Source: Chitinophaga pinensis (lineage in GTDB: Bacteria > Bacteroidota > Bacteroidia > Flavobacteriales > Flavobacteriaceae). Taken from it: a stretch of 33,506 nucleotides of DNA. The stretch is taken from the NCBI GenBank assembly GCA_943324925.2, contig CALPNL020000002.1:1-33506 (forward strand), written 5' to 3'. Shown here piece by piece: positions 1 to 8,988 of this stretch. The position numbers and the translations under genes are program-made. How positions within the stretch are numbered: position 1 is the first letter of the stretch; every line of letters starts with the position of its first letter. Under the pieces are notes generated by a model. It worked only from the letters and a program-made list of their open reading frames with translations, was not told the DNA's origin and did no database searches.

Positions 1-1471
1 AAAGGAAGGTCGAGATATCTTATCATTAGATTTAAATACATTAGAATATAGAGCAGCTAAAAAAGCGTCTTTTGGAACATTAGAATTAACCAAAACAATC
101 TCTAAACCAATTGATCGCTTCAAAATATTGGTAACTGGAAAAGACAAAGCGGGAGAATTTTACCGAAAGAGTTTTGCATCTATGTTTGCCTATGTTTCGA
201 ATAGAATTCCTGAAATAGCAGATGAATTGTACAAAATTGACGATGCCATGAAAGCAGGTTTTGGTTGGGAAAATGGTCCTTTCGAAATTTGGGATGCCAT
301 TGGAGTAACCAAAGGAATTGAAATAATGAAAGCTGAAGGTTTAGAACCCAATTCTTGGGTGAATGATATGTTAGATTCTGGAAATTCGAGTTTCTATTCA
401 GTAAAAGATGGCGCAACCTATTATTATTCTATTCCAAATAAAGTACAAACTAAAGTCCCTGGCCAAGATGCTTTTATCATCTTAAATAACATTCGCGAAA
501 GTAAAAAAGTATGGAGTAATAGCGGGGCGATTATTCAAGATTTAGGTGATGGGATTTTAAATTTAGAATTCCAATCAAAAATGAATACTATTGGTGGCGA
601 CGTCTTACAGGCAATCAACAAAGCCATTGATTTATCTGAAAAGGATTATCAAGGTTTGGTTATTGGAAATCAAGCAGCAAATTTTACTGTGGGAGCCAAT
701 ATCGGAATGATATTTATGATGGCTGTTGAACAAGAATATGACGAATTAAATATGGCCATTAAAATGTTCCAAGATACCATGATGCGAGTTAGATACTCTG
801 GTATTCCAGTAATTGTAGCGCCCCACGGAATGACTTTAGGAGGTGGATGCGAGATGAGCATGCATGCCGATAAAGTGGTGGCTGCTGCTGAATCTTATAT
901 CGGACTCGTGGAATTTGGAGTTGGTGTAATTCCCGGTGGAGGTGGCTCTAAAGAAATGACATTGAGAGCTTCTGATTTATTCCGAAAAAATGATGTTGAA
1001 TTAAATGTGCTACAAGAATATTTCTTAACTGTAGCCATGGCAAAAGTTTCAACTTCTGCCTATGAAGCTTTTGATTTAGGCATCTTACAACACGGAAAAG
1101 ACATTGTTGTAGTCAATAAAGACCGACAAATTGCTGAAGCTAAAAAGCACGCTTTATTAATGGCAGAAGCTGGTTATACCCAACCTATTCGCCGTAATGA
1201 CGTTAAAGTTTTAGGAAAACAAGCCTTGGGAATGTTCTTAGTTGGAACTGATCAAATGGAGGCTGGAAAATACATTTCAGAGCACGACAAGAAAATCGCA
1301 AATAAACTGGCTTATGTTATGGCAGGAGGAGATTTATCAGAACCTACTTTGGTATCAGAACAATATTTATTAGACATAGAAAGAGAAGCCTTTTTGAGTT
1401 TGTGTACCGAAAGAAAAACACTGGAGAGAATTCAGTTTATGTTAACTAAGGGAAAACCGTTGAGAAATTAA
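1..1471 (+). CDS. fadN: 3-hydroxyacyl-CoA dehydrogenase / enoyl-CoA hydratase, FadN-type, 5' truncated by window edge
   Basis: The frame is open from base 2 with no start, so the gene begins outside the window; 489 residues are visible. The FadN family is about 790-800 residues, so roughly 300 N-terminal residues (the NAD-binding domain) are missing. Visible first is the 3HCDH C-terminal domain (GFGWENGPFEIWDAIG near base 260-300). A crotonase domain follows: an oxyanion-type stretch NFTVGANIG near base 690, then GGGCE (about 840-855) and LVEFGVGVIPGGGG (about 905-950). The latter two contain both glutamates expected for hydration. The dehydrogenase-then-hydratase order matches Bacillus FadN rather than E. 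coli FadB. It should hydrate trans-2-enoyl-CoA and oxidise the 3-hydroxyacyl-CoA in beta-oxidation. The thiolase and acyl-CoA dehydrogenase genes follow on the same strand, reproducing the fadNAE order. Confidence 0.93.
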   Translation, partial: KEGRDILSLDLNTLEYRAAKKASFGTLELTKTISKPIDRFKILVTGKDKAGEFYRKSFASMFAYVSNRIPEIADELYKIDDAMKAGFGWENGPFEIWDAIGVTKGIEIMKAEGLEPNSWVNDMLDSGNSSFYSVKDGATYYYSIPNKVQTKVPGQDAFIILNNIRESKKVWSNSGAIIQDLGDGILNLEFQSKMNTIGGDVLQAINKAIDLSEKDYQGLVIGNQAANFTVGANIGMIFMMAVEQEYDELNMAIKMFQDTMMRVRYSGIPVIVAPHGMTLGGGCEMSMHADKVVAAAESYIGLVEFGVGVIPGGGGSKEMTLRASDLFRKNDVELNVLQEYFLTVAMAKVSTSAYEAFDLGILQHGKDIVVVNKDRQIAEAKKHALLMAEAGYTQPIRRNDVKVLGKQALGMFLVGTDQMEAGKYISEHDKKIANKLAYVMAGGDLSEPTLVSEQYLLDIEREAFLSLCTERKTLERIQFMLTKGKPLRN

Positions 1472-1575
1472 AAATAGATAAAAGATTATAGACAGATAGA
1501 TGAAAGATAAATTCTGTTATTGAAAAAAACTATCAATCTATTATCTCATTGTCTATCATCAAAAAAATAGAAAAA

Positions 1576-2757
1576 ATGAAAACAGCCTATATCGTTAAAG
1601 CATACAGAACAGCCGTTGGAAAAGCACCTAAAGGCTTATTTAGATTTAAGCGCCCGGATGAATTAGCAGCGGAAACCATCCAATTTATGATGAATGAATT
1701 ACCAGAATTCGACAAAAAACGCATCGATGACGTAATGGTTGGAAATGCCATGCCAGAGGCTGAACAAGGTTTGAATATGGGACGATTGATTTCCTTAATG
1801 GGATTAAAAATCGAAGATGTCCCTGGGGTAACTGTCAATAGATATTGTGCCTCGGGACTTGAAACTATTGGAATGGCAACAGCTAAAATCCAATCAGGAA
1901 TGGCAGATTGTATAATTGCAGGAGGTGCGGAAAGTATGAGTTTTATTCCAATGGGAGGTTATAAACCAACACCAGATTATGCTGCTGCAAAAGCAGGGAA
2001 TGAAGATTACTATTGGGGAATGGGATTAACTGCAGAAGCGGTTGCTCAACAATACAATATTTCTAGAACAGACCAAGATGAATTTGCTTTTAACTCGCAT
2101 ATGAAGGCATTGAAAGCACAATCGGAAGGTAAATTTGACAAACAAATTGTTCCTATAACTATTGAGCAAACTTTCATCAATGAAAATGGAAAAAAAGAAA
2201 CCAAATCATATGTTGTGAATAAAGATGAAGGTCCTAGAGCAGCAACTTCGTTAGAAGCTTTGGCTGGACTACGTCCTGTCTTTGCTGCAGACGGAAGTGT
2301 AACAGCAGGAAATTCTTCCCAAATGAGTGACGGCGCGGCATTTGTTTTAATTATGAGTGAAGAAATGGTTAAAGAATTCAACCTCACTCCTATTGCAAGA
2401 TTAGTAAATTTTGCATCTGCAGGTGTTGAACCAAGAATTATGGGAATTGGCCCTGTGAAAGCAATACCAAAAGCATTAAAACAAGCAGGATTACAATTAA
2501 AAGATATTGATTTAATTGAACTAAATGAAGCTTTCGCCTCTCAATCATTAGCAGTAATTAGAGAATTGGGGTTAAATCCTGACATTGTAAATGTAAATGG
2601 AGGAGCCATTGCTTTAGGCCATCCACTTGGTTGCACTGGAGCTAAATTATCGGTTCAATTGTTCGATGAAATGAAATTACGAGGTAGTAAATACGGCATA
2701 GTAAGTATGTGTGTAGGAACAGGACAAGGTAGCGCAGGAATATTTGAATTATTTTAA
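1576..2757 (+). CDS. fadA: acetyl-CoA C-acyltransferase (3-ketoacyl-CoA thiolase)
   Basis: 393 residues, the usual thiolase length. It cleaves 3-ketoacyl-CoA to acetyl-CoA and a shortened acyl-CoA. The catalytic set is complete: nucleophile Cys91 in NRYCASG, His349 in GHPLG and Cys379 in CVGTGQG, almost the same numbering as Zoogloea thiolase (89/348/378). ATG at 1576 was chosen because MKTAYIVKAYRTAVGKAPKG is the normal thiolase N terminus. An in-frame TTG 27 bases upstream would add nine uncharacteristic residues. It lies 104 bases after the fadN gene and 28 bases before the acyl-CoA dehydrogenase gene, and no terminator was seen between them, so all three are probably co-transcribed. Confidence 0.95.
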   Translation: MKTAYIVKAYRTAVGKAPKGLFRFKRPDELAAETIQFMMNELPEFDKKRIDDVMVGNAMPEAEQGLNMGRLISLMGLKIEDVPGVTVNRYCASGLETIGMATAKIQSGMADCIIAGGAESMSFIPMGGYKPTPDYAAAKAGNEDYYWGMGLTAEAVAQQYNISRTDQDEFAFNSHMKALKAQSEGKFDKQIVPITIEQTFINENGKKETKSYVVNKDEGPRAATSLEALAGLRPVFAADGSVTAGNSSQMSDGAAFVLIMSEEMVKEFNLTPIARLVNFASAGVEPRIMGIGPVKAIPKALKQAGLQLKDIDLIELNEAFASQSLAVIRELGLNPDIVNVNGGAIALGHPLGCTGAKLSVQLFDEMKLRGSKYGIVSMCVGTGQGSAGIFELF

Positions 2758-2785
2758 TTAGATAATTAGAATCAAAAACATAGTC

Positions 2786-4576
2786 ATGATAGAAAAAACA
2801 AGAGGAGGTCAATTCCTAGTAAAAGAAACAAAATGTGAAGCTATTTTCACACCTGAAGACTTCAATGAGGAGCAATTAATGATGCGAGATTCAGTAAAAG
2901 AATTTGTAGACAAAGAGATTTGGCCCTACAAAAACCGATTTGAAAATAAAGATTTCGCCCTAACTGTGGAAACAATGAAAAAGGCAGGAGATCTCGGATT
3001 TTTGAGTGTTGCAGTGCCAGAATCTTATGGCGGAATGGGAATGGGATTTGTAAATACCGTGCTGGTTTGCGATTATATTTCAGGCGCCACTGGTTCGTTT
3101 TCAACTGCATTTGGTGCACATACAGGAATTGGTACTATGCCAATAACATTGTATGGAACTGAAGAACAAAAGCAAAAGTATGTTCCAAAACTAGCATCTG
3201 GCGAATGGTTTGGTGCTTATTGCTTGACAGAACCAGGAGCTGGATCGGATGCAAATTCTGGAAAGACAAAAGCAGTTTTATCAGATGACGGAACACATTA
3301 CAAAATTACAGGACAAAAAATGTGGATTTCAAATGCTGGATTTTGTTCTTTATTTATAGTATTTGCAAGAATTGAAGATGACAAAAACATTACTGGTTTT
3401 ATTGTTGAAAATGATTCTAGTAATGGAATTTCAATGGGCGAAGAAGAACATAAATTAGGAATTCGTGCTTCTTCAACTCGTCAAGTTTTCTTTAATGAAA
3501 CTAAAGTACCTGTTGGAAATATGCTGTCTGAAAGAGGAAATGGATTCAAAATAGCCATGAATGCTTTGAATGTTGGAAGAATAAAATTGGCAGCAGCTTG
3601 TTTAGACGCTCAACGTAGAGTAACTACAGGAGCTATAAATTATGCTGTAGATAGAGTTCAATTCAATACTTCTATTTCTCAATTTGGTGCTGTTAGACAA
3701 AAAATAGCGGAAATGGCAACCTCTTGTTATGCTGGTGAAAGCGCAACTTACAGAGCCGCAAAAGATATTGAAGATCGAATAATTGCAAGAGAATCAGAAG
3801 GTGCATCACATCAAGAAGCAGAATTAAAAGGTGTTGAAGAGTATGCTATTGAGTGTTCGATTCTGAAAGTAGCCGTTTCTGAAGACGTACAAAAATGCGC
3901 TGATGAGGGAATTCAGATTTTTGGAGGAATGGGTTTTTCAGAAGATACTCCAATGGAAAGTGCCTGGCGTGACGCTAGAATAGCCCGCATTTATGAAGGT
4001 ACGAATGAAATTAACCGAATGCTTTCCGTTGGAATGTTAATAAAAAAAGCAATGAAAGGTCATGTTGACTTGTTGGGGCCTGCATCACAAGTTCAAGAAG
4101 AATTAATGGGGATTCCGTCATTTGATGTGCCAGATTATTCAGAACTATTTGCGGAAGAAAAAGAAATGATAGGTAAAATTAAAAAGGCGTTTTTAATGGT
4201 TGCTGGTGGAGCTGTTCAAAAATATGGTCCTGATTTAGAAGGTCACCAACAATTATTAATGGCAGCTGCCGATATGTTAATTGAAATTTATATGGCAGAA
4301 AGCACTATTCTTAGAACAGAAAAAATTGCTAAAAATAATGGCGTAGAAAAAGTTCAGGAACAAATTGCAATGGCTAGATTGTATCTTTATAATGCAGTTG
4401 ATATTATTAATTTAAAAGGTAAAGAAAGTATTATTTCATTTGCTGAAGGCGACGAGCAAAGGATGATGTTAATGGGATTACGTAGATTTACAAAATACAC
4501 TAATATGCCAAATATAGTTGCACTAAGGGAAATAATCACTACAAAATTAGTTGACAAAAATGAATATTGCTTTTAA
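2786..4576 (+). CDS. fadE: acyl-CoA dehydrogenase, long FadE type of Gram-positive/Bacteroidota kind
   Basis: 596 residues, close to the about 594 of Bacillus FadE and much longer than the 380-residue short-chain enzymes. It introduces the trans-2 double bond into acyl-CoA using FAD. AYCLTEPGAGSD (residues 144-155) and KMWISNAG (178-185) are the standard ACAD signatures. RIYEGTNEI carries the expected catalytic base Glu404. Residues after about 430 form the extra helical C-terminal domain seen in VLCAD-like members. ATG at 2786 follows the thiolase stop by 28 bases. It is the last gene of the fad operon; a strong terminator begins about 30 bases after the stop. Confidence 0.94.
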   Translation: MIEKTRGGQFLVKETKCEAIFTPEDFNEEQLMMRDSVKEFVDKEIWPYKNRFENKDFALTVETMKKAGDLGFLSVAVPESYGGMGMGFVNTVLVCDYISGATGSFSTAFGAHTGIGTMPITLYGTEEQKQKYVPKLASGEWFGAYCLTEPGAGSDANSGKTKAVLSDDGTHYKITGQKMWISNAGFCSLFIVFARIEDDKNITGFIVENDSSNGISMGEEEHKLGIRASSTRQVFFNETKVPVGNMLSERGNGFKIAMNALNVGRIKLAAACLDAQRRVTTGAINYAVDRVQFNTSISQFGAVRQKIAEMATSCYAGESATYRAAKDIEDRIIARESEGASHQEAELKGVEEYAIECSILKVAVSEDVQKCADEGIQIFGGMGFSEDTPMESAWRDARIARIYEGTNEINRMLSVGMLIKKAMKGHVDLLGPASQVQEELMGIPSFDVPDYSELFAEEKEMIGKIKKAFLMVAGGAVQKYGPDLEGHQQLLMAAADMLIEIYMAESTILRTEKIAKNNGVEKVQEQIAMARLYLYNAVDIINLKGKESIISFAEGDEQRMMLMGLRRFTKYTNMPNIVALREIITTKLVDKNEYCF

Positions 4577-4607
4577 ATCTCGGCACTAGAAATGTTGGTT
4601 TTGGTAT

Positions 4608-4649
4608 AAAGGTCACTTTGTAATTATTTACAAAATGACCTTTTTTTTT
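4608..4649 (+). terminator. intrinsic terminator of the fad operon
   Basis: Arms 4608-4623 and 4628-4643 pair around a TTAT loop with one C/A mismatch (AAAGGTCA then TTTGTAA against TTACAAA then TGACCTTT), followed by a long T run. It sits 32 bases after the fadE stop. Confidence 0.9.
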
Positions 4650-4738
4650 GATGTTTATATTTTAATATAAAATTAAATAAAAGAAGCTTTTTTATAATTT
4701 TTAAATAGTTAATTTTATGAAAAATTAAATCTCTAATT

Positions 4739-5266
4739 ATGAAAAAAATAATAGTTTTATTCGCTCTCTTAATTTCAGTTATTATTGGCTGTAAATCAAA
4801 TTCTTCAAACGGGGTTACCTCAAAAATAAACGTAATTTTTGAACCAAAAAGTAACAGTAATGTTAATGGAACTGGATTTTTCAGTGAAAAAAATGGTCAA
4901 GTTACTTTTACCGCAAAATTCACAGGATTAAAACCAGGAATTCACGCCATCCATATACATGAAAAATCAGATTGTAGTGCCGCAGATGGAAGTTCTGCCG
5001 GAGGCCATTGGAATCCAACTTTCAAAAAACATGGTAAATTGGGAGAAGGTGAAGCTCACAAGGGAGATATTGGTAATTTTACTGCTGATGAATTTGGAAA
5101 TGGCAGCATTACTTTTACTACCTCAGAATGGAGTATCGGAGGTGATGATACAACTAAAGATATCTTAGGTAAAAGCTTAATCGTTCATCAAGGACCTGAC
5201 GATTACATCTCTCAACCTTCAGGGAATTCAGGAGCTAGAGTAGCATGTTCAGCAATTATCAAATAA
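4739..5266 (+). CDS. sodC: Cu/Zn superoxide dismutase, predicted lipoprotein
   Basis: 175 residues. It dismutates superoxide outside the cytoplasm. A lipoprotein signal is visible: charged MKK, a hydrophobic core, and a lipobox ending at Cys18 (VIIGC). All metal ligands are recognisable: Cu by His72, His74, His90 and His150; Zn by His90, His98, His107 and Asp110. Cys79 and Cys170 are placed for the conserved disulfide. The gene is isolated between the fad terminator and the LETM1-like gene. No clear TAnnTTTG box was found in the 90 bases upstream, only near matches. Family assignment is very secure; surface anchoring is inferred from the lipobox. Confidence 0.95.
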   Translation: MKKIIVLFALLISVIIGCKSNSSNGVTSKINVIFEPKSNSNVNGTGFFSEKNGQVTFTAKFTGLKPGIHAIHIHEKSDCSAADGSSAGGHWNPTFKKHGKLGEGEAHKGDIGNFTADEFGNGSITFTTSEWSIGGDDTTKDILGKSLIVHQGPDDYISQPSGNSGARVACSAIIK

Positions 5267-5310
5267 AAATTAAATTAGCGTAAAACTCATTTTTAATATT
5301 ATAAATTATA

Positions 5311-5318
5311 TAAATTTG
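5311..5318 (+). promoter_or_regulatory. -7 promoter element (TAAATTTG)
   Basis: Exact match to the Bacteroidota TAnnTTTG box. It would start transcription about 10 bases before the ATG at 5336. No convincing -33 TTG at the right distance. Confidence 0.5.
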
Positions 5319-5335
5319 TCGGTATAATTTATGAA

Positions 5336-6535
5336 ATGATAAACCCATCTGCTTCCGGCTGGATAGATAAATTTTTCTCTGATCAAAAGTCGATAACAAA
5401 CCTTGTTATTGAAAGTACTGACGTTTTTTATTCAAATATCAGAAAGACTGGGTTTATTTACGGATATATAGTTAATTTAGACACTAAATTTACTATTGAT
5501 ACCCTGGGATGGACAGAAGATGAAATGTCTAAGGTTGCTTTATTAAATTCCTTATTTAGGATTTATCAAATAAATACCAACGACTCAAATTCTGAAGATT
5601 TTATTTCTAAAACAGTTTTGTTTTATAATGAAATGCATCCTCAAGGGTTTAATTTATTAAAGAAAATTCTTCCTAACAATTCCGCTTCAACTAATCTAGA
5701 GAAAATTATTGATGGGAGAATTCAAACTAATATTGATATTATCAATAAACAGTTTTCCCATGTCCTAACCAACGCCCTTCTTTTTATCGATTTACTAGCC
5801 TTCAATTACTATCTTATAAATGAAACTATTCCTGAAAAATATATTAAAAAAATTGAGGAAACGATCATAGGTATAGTTTCTTTGGCACTTAAAATTAAAT
5901 CCAATAAAACGAACTATGATGATTTACTAATCAAATTATTAGAGGCATCTGTTCGTTATAGTAAGTTTTCTAAAATCAGTATTCAAAATCTCGAGGAATT
6001 AAATTTGGATTATTTTACTATGGATATAGAAAAATATTACTTAATTGATTTGGCTGGGATGGCATTATGGAGTGACGAAAAAATAGAAAAAAACGAAGCC
6101 TTTTTCCTTCATCATTTAGCTGAAATAATGTCGATTTCAGATCAATTTGTTGAAAAGAGTATTCATAATACAAATGAATTTATTAACAAATACAAAGAGG
6201 AAATCCCCTATTTTAAATATTCAAATCCCGTAAAACATTTCTTTGATCATACTACCCAAAATGTGGAAGTATTAATTAGCAGAAATAAAAATCGACTATT
6301 AAAAGAAATAACCGAAAGCAAAGAACTAATGTTACTACTTGCTAAATCTACCCGTAGAGATTTGGATGAAAAGGAAAAGAAAAAAGTAAAAAAACAATTA
6401 TTAGATATTTGTAAAACAATTCCTTCACTTACCATTTTCTTGTTACCAGGCGGTTCATTATTACTTCCTATATTAATAAAATTTATTCCTAAATTATTAC
6501 CTTCCGCTTTTAATGAAAACTTAGAAGAGGGATAA
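5336..6535 (+). CDS. LETM1-like domain protein with a TerB-like central region (resembles the LETM1-related biofilm-associated proteins of flavobacteria)
   Basis: 399 residues with no signal peptide. The C-terminal part (about 331-393) has the LETM1-like arrangement: a basic helix ELMLLLAKSTRRDL, a lysine-rich DEKEKKKVKKQL stretch, then a Pro/Leu-rich hydrophobic segment (LLPGG, LLPILIKFIPKLLPSAF). In mitochondria this fold is linked to ion exchange and ribosome binding. Residues about 238-280 (DLAGMALWSDEKIEKNEAFFLHHLAEI) resemble a TerB/DUF533 helical module. I recall a flavobacterial family named LETM1-related biofilm-associated protein, but its function is not established from this sequence. 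ATG 5336 is preferred because an ATG at 5331 is followed at once by a stop. It probably has its own promoter and is convergent with the carbonic anhydrase gene. Confidence 0.75.
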   Translation: MINPSASGWIDKFFSDQKSITNLVIESTDVFYSNIRKTGFIYGYIVNLDTKFTIDTLGWTEDEMSKVALLNSLFRIYQINTNDSNSEDFISKTVLFYNEMHPQGFNLLKKILPNNSASTNLEKIIDGRIQTNIDIINKQFSHVLTNALLFIDLLAFNYYLINETIPEKYIKKIEETIIGIVSLALKIKSNKTNYDDLLIKLLEASVRYSKFSKISIQNLEELNLDYFTMDIEKYYLIDLAGMALWSDEKIEKNEAFFLHHLAEIMSISDQFVEKSIHNTNEFINKYKEEIPYFKYSNPVKHFFDHTTQNVEVLISRNKNRLLKEITESKELMLLLAKSTRRDLDEKEKKKVKKQLLDICKTIPSLTIFLLPGGSLLLPILIKFIPKLLPSAFNENLEEG

Positions 6536-6556
6536 AAAAACCACTCGAAAGTGGTT
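6534..6556 (-). terminator. terminator of carbonic anhydrase gene, possibly bidirectional
   Basis: Perfect 7-bp stem AACCACT / AGTGGTT (6539-6545 and 6550-6556) with a CGAA loop. The minus strand reads into a run of seven T. The carbonic anhydrase stop codon lies partly inside the stem. On the plus strand only a weak T run follows. Confidence 0.8.
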
Positions 6557-7190
6557 AAAATTTTAATTGGTATACGTCATCTAAATCTTTATCAGAACTA
6601 AAATTAACTTTTAAATCGGTTACAAAACCGGAATTCAATCCATAAGTCCAACCATGAAGCGTTAAATCCTGACCGTTTTTCCAGGCTGATTGAACAATTG
6701 ATGTTTTAGCTAAATCAAAAACTTGCTCTTTAACGTTTAGTTCTACGAAAGTGTTAAATCGTTCATTTTCATCTGTAATTGAATCTAAATAATCCTGGTG
6801 CAAACGGTAAACATCTTTAATATGTCGGATCCAGTTATCAATAATCCCAATAGAATCATTTCCCATGGCGGCTTTTACACCACCACAACCATAATGACCG
6901 CAAACAATAACATGCTTAACTTTCAATACATTAACTGCATAATCTAAAACACTTAACATGTTCATATCAGAATGCACTACCATATTTGCAATATTTCGAT
7001 GAACAAAAACTTCACCAGGCTTAGCTCCAATAATTTCATTAGCGGGAACGCGACTATCAGAACATCCAATCCACAAAAGTGGCGGAGTTTGACCTTTTGC
7101 CAAGTCCTTAAAATAATTTGGATCTTTTTCTAAAGCGTTTTCAACCCAAATTTTATTATTATCTAATATTTTTTTATAAAAATCACTCAT
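6555..7190 (-). CDS. can: beta-class carbonic anhydrase
   Basis: 211 residues, cytosolic. It interconverts CO2 and bicarbonate. The active site is complete and numbered almost like E. coli Can: Cys43, His99 and Cys102 bind zinc, and the Asp45/Arg47 dyad lies in CSDSRVP. It is downstream of a SulP transporter gene on the same strand with a 92-base gap. That gap has its own -7 box, so it may be transcribed both with the transporter and alone. The pairing suggests that imported bicarbonate, or CO2 made inside the cell, is equilibrated here for carboxylases or pH control. Confidence 0.95.
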   Translation of the reverse strand: MSDFYKKILDNNKIWVENALEKDPNYFKDLAKGQTPPLLWIGCSDSRVPANEIIGAKPGEVFVHRNIANMVVHSDMNMLSVLDYAVNVLKVKHVIVCGHYGCGGVKAAMGNDSIGIIDNWIRHIKDVYRLHQDYLDSITDENERFNTFVELNVKEQVFDLAKTSIVQSAWKNGQDLTLHGWTYGLNSGFVTDLKVNFSSDKDLDDVYQLKF

Positions 7191-7239
7191 CGATTTAATT
7201 TTATTACAATTTATGATGTTAGCACTACCGATAAAAATA

Positions 7240-7247
7240 CAAATGTA
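7240..7247 (-). promoter_or_regulatory. -7 element before carbonic anhydrase (TACATTTG on minus strand)
   Basis: Exact TAnnTTTG on the minus strand, giving a leader of about 40 bases. No clear -33 partner. Suggests an internal promoter between the SulP and carbonic anhydrase genes. Confidence 0.45.
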
Positions 7248-7282
7248 TGCAAATACTATTCGAAATTCATAGAATAAAATTC

Positions 7283-8923
7283 TTAATTGTTATTTTCCTT
7301 TTTCACCATTTTTCTTTTTACAAAATCATAATGATGTTCAATAGTCACATGGTTTGGAGATTCAATTGAGTTTTCTAAATTATAAGACTTTTTAAACCCT
7401 TTTAATTTTACTTTTATATTATTGTCATTTGCTCTAGTGGCTTTAAATTCTCTAATTAAATCTAAGATATCATGGGCAATATATATCGTTTCCGAAGCAT
7501 CAATAATTACTTTTGTATTTTCTGGTATTTCATTTAAAGTCGATTTGATGGCTGCTTTATTTAAAAAAGAAACTTCTTGTGCTAAATTAATATGAATAAT
7601 ATCTCCATCTAAATATTCCTCTTTCTTAAAACTATAAGCTCTTTTTAAATTCCCTTTTAATACAAATAGTATACTGATAATCATCCCTAAAGCTACTCCT
7701 TTTAATAAATCAGAAAATACAACGGCTAAAAATGTTGCAATAAAAGGGATGAATTGGTATTTTCCTTTAGCCCAAAAATGTAAAATCGTTTTAGGATTTG
7801 CTAATTTATAACCTACTAAAAGTAAAACAGCAGCTAACGTAGCTAATGGGATTTTATTTAAAATAGTTGGGATTGAAATAACACAAATTGTCAATAATAA
7901 TCCATGTATAATTGCAGATAATTTTGATTTTGCACCTGCAGTATTATTAGCAGATGTTCTTACTACAACTGAAGTCATTGGCAAACCACCAAGTAACGAA
8001 CTTATTACATTTCCAATACCTTGAGCTTTCAATTCAACATTGGTATCGGTAAATCTCTTTTGTTCATCCATTCTATCTGCTGCTTCAATACACAATAAAG
8101 TTTCAATTGAAGCCACAATAGCTATTGTAATTCCAATAATCCAAACCTTAGCATTTGCTAAAGCTGAAAAATTAGGTAAAATAAAAATATTCTTAAATTC
8201 CTCGATAGAGTTTGGAACAGGCAAACTAACTAAATGCTCGCTTTTTATAGAAAAACTACTTCCTGAAAAAATGAAAAACTCATTCAATAAAATACTCATA
8301 ATTACAGCTACTAAAGCTGGTGGAACTAGTTTAATCTTATTTAAAAATTCAAATTTAGTCCAAGTAATTAATATAAAAAGTGATAGTAAGGTAATAAAGA
8401 TAGAACCTAATTGAACATGGCTAATCAAATGGAAAATTTCAGAAAAAGTGTTTTCAGAATCAGGTTGCAAGAAAGCCAAGTCACCTTCGTAATCCTTATC
8501 ATAACCAAAAGCATGTGGAATTTGTTTTAAAAAAATAATAACGCCAATACCTGCTAACATTCCTTCAATTACATTAGTTGGGAAATAATTTGAAATACTT
8601 CCTGCCTTAATAAATCCTAAAATCAACTGAAGAATTCCAGCAATAAAAACGGCTGTTAGGAAGATGTCAAAAGCACCTAAGTCGGTTATTGCTGTTAGGA
8701 CAATTGCTGTCAAACCAGCTGCCGGACCAGAAACACTCAAATGGGAAGTGCTTAAATATCCCACAACTATTCCTCCTATTATTCCTGAAATAATACCCGA
8801 AAATAAAGGGGCGCCAGATGCCATTGCAATACCTAAACACAAGGGTAATGCCACCAAAAAAACCACTAAACCAGAAGAAAAATCAGATTTAAGGTTTGCA
8901 AAAAAATTATTGTTTTTTGTCAT
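7283..8923 (-). CDS. SulP/SLC26-family anion transporter, possible bicarbonate transporter
   Basis: 546 residues. The N-terminal 420 or so are a chain of hydrophobic helices with SulP hallmarks: GLVVFLVALPLCLGIAMASGAPL near the N terminus, then LSVSGPAAGLTAIV, and later the GIGNVISSLLGGLPMTSVVVRTSAN region. Residues about 440-540 form a STAS-like cytoplasmic domain (IIHINLAQEVSFLNKAAIKSTL, then KVIIDASETIYIAHDILDLI). SulP proteins move sulfate, bicarbonate or other anions. The neighbouring beta-carbonic anhydrase favours bicarbonate, as in BicA-type systems, but substrate is inferred from context only. Sodium-coupled symport is a reasonable guess for this subgroup. Confidence 0.88.
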   Translation of the reverse strand: MTKNNNFFANLKSDFSSGLVVFLVALPLCLGIAMASGAPLFSGIISGIIGGIVVGYLSTSHLSVSGPAAGLTAIVLTAITDLGAFDIFLTAVFIAGILQLILGFIKAGSISNYFPTNVIEGMLAGIGVIIFLKQIPHAFGYDKDYEGDLAFLQPDSENTFSEIFHLISHVQLGSIFITLLSLFILITWTKFEFLNKIKLVPPALVAVIMSILLNEFFIFSGSSFSIKSEHLVSLPVPNSIEEFKNIFILPNFSALANAKVWIIGITIAIVASIETLLCIEAADRMDEQKRFTDTNVELKAQGIGNVISSLLGGLPMTSVVVRTSANNTAGAKSKLSAIIHGLLLTICVISIPTILNKIPLATLAAVLLLVGYKLANPKTILHFWAKGKYQFIPFIATFLAVVFSDLLKGVALGMIISILFVLKGNLKRAYSFKKEEYLDGDIIHINLAQEVSFLNKAAIKSTLNEIPENTKVIIDASETIYIAHDILDLIREFKATRANDNNIKVKLKGFKKSYNLENSIESPNHVTIEHHYDFVKRKMVKKENNN

Positions 8924-8955
8924 AATACCTAATATAATAATTAATACAAAGAGAG

Positions 8956-8976
8956 TAACGCTAAATAAATGCGTTA
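8956..8976 (-). promoter_or_regulatory. short hairpin between small membrane protein gene and SulP gene
   Basis: Perfect 6-bp inverted repeat TAACGC / GCGTTA with a 9-base loop in the 65-base gap. No T run follows, so it is not a terminator. It could stabilise or separate the two cistrons, or be chance. Confidence 0.3.
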
Positions 8977-8988
8977 ATAAATGAGTAA

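Noticed and set aside
128..130. TTG as a start for the first gene
   Set aside because: The same frame is open and coding-like back to base 2, so the gene simply enters from outside the window.
1549..1551. TTG start for the thiolase gene
   Set aside because: The ATG at 1576 gives the standard thiolase N terminus and normal length.
1480..1558. Imperfect inverted repeat in the fadN-fadA gap
   Set aside because: Only about six to nine matching bases with a loop of over 60 bases; no T run. Likely low-complexity AT-rich sequence.
2046..2387. 113-codon minus-strand frame inside fadA
   Set aside because: Antisense shadow of a thiolase with complete motifs; no recognisable protein features.
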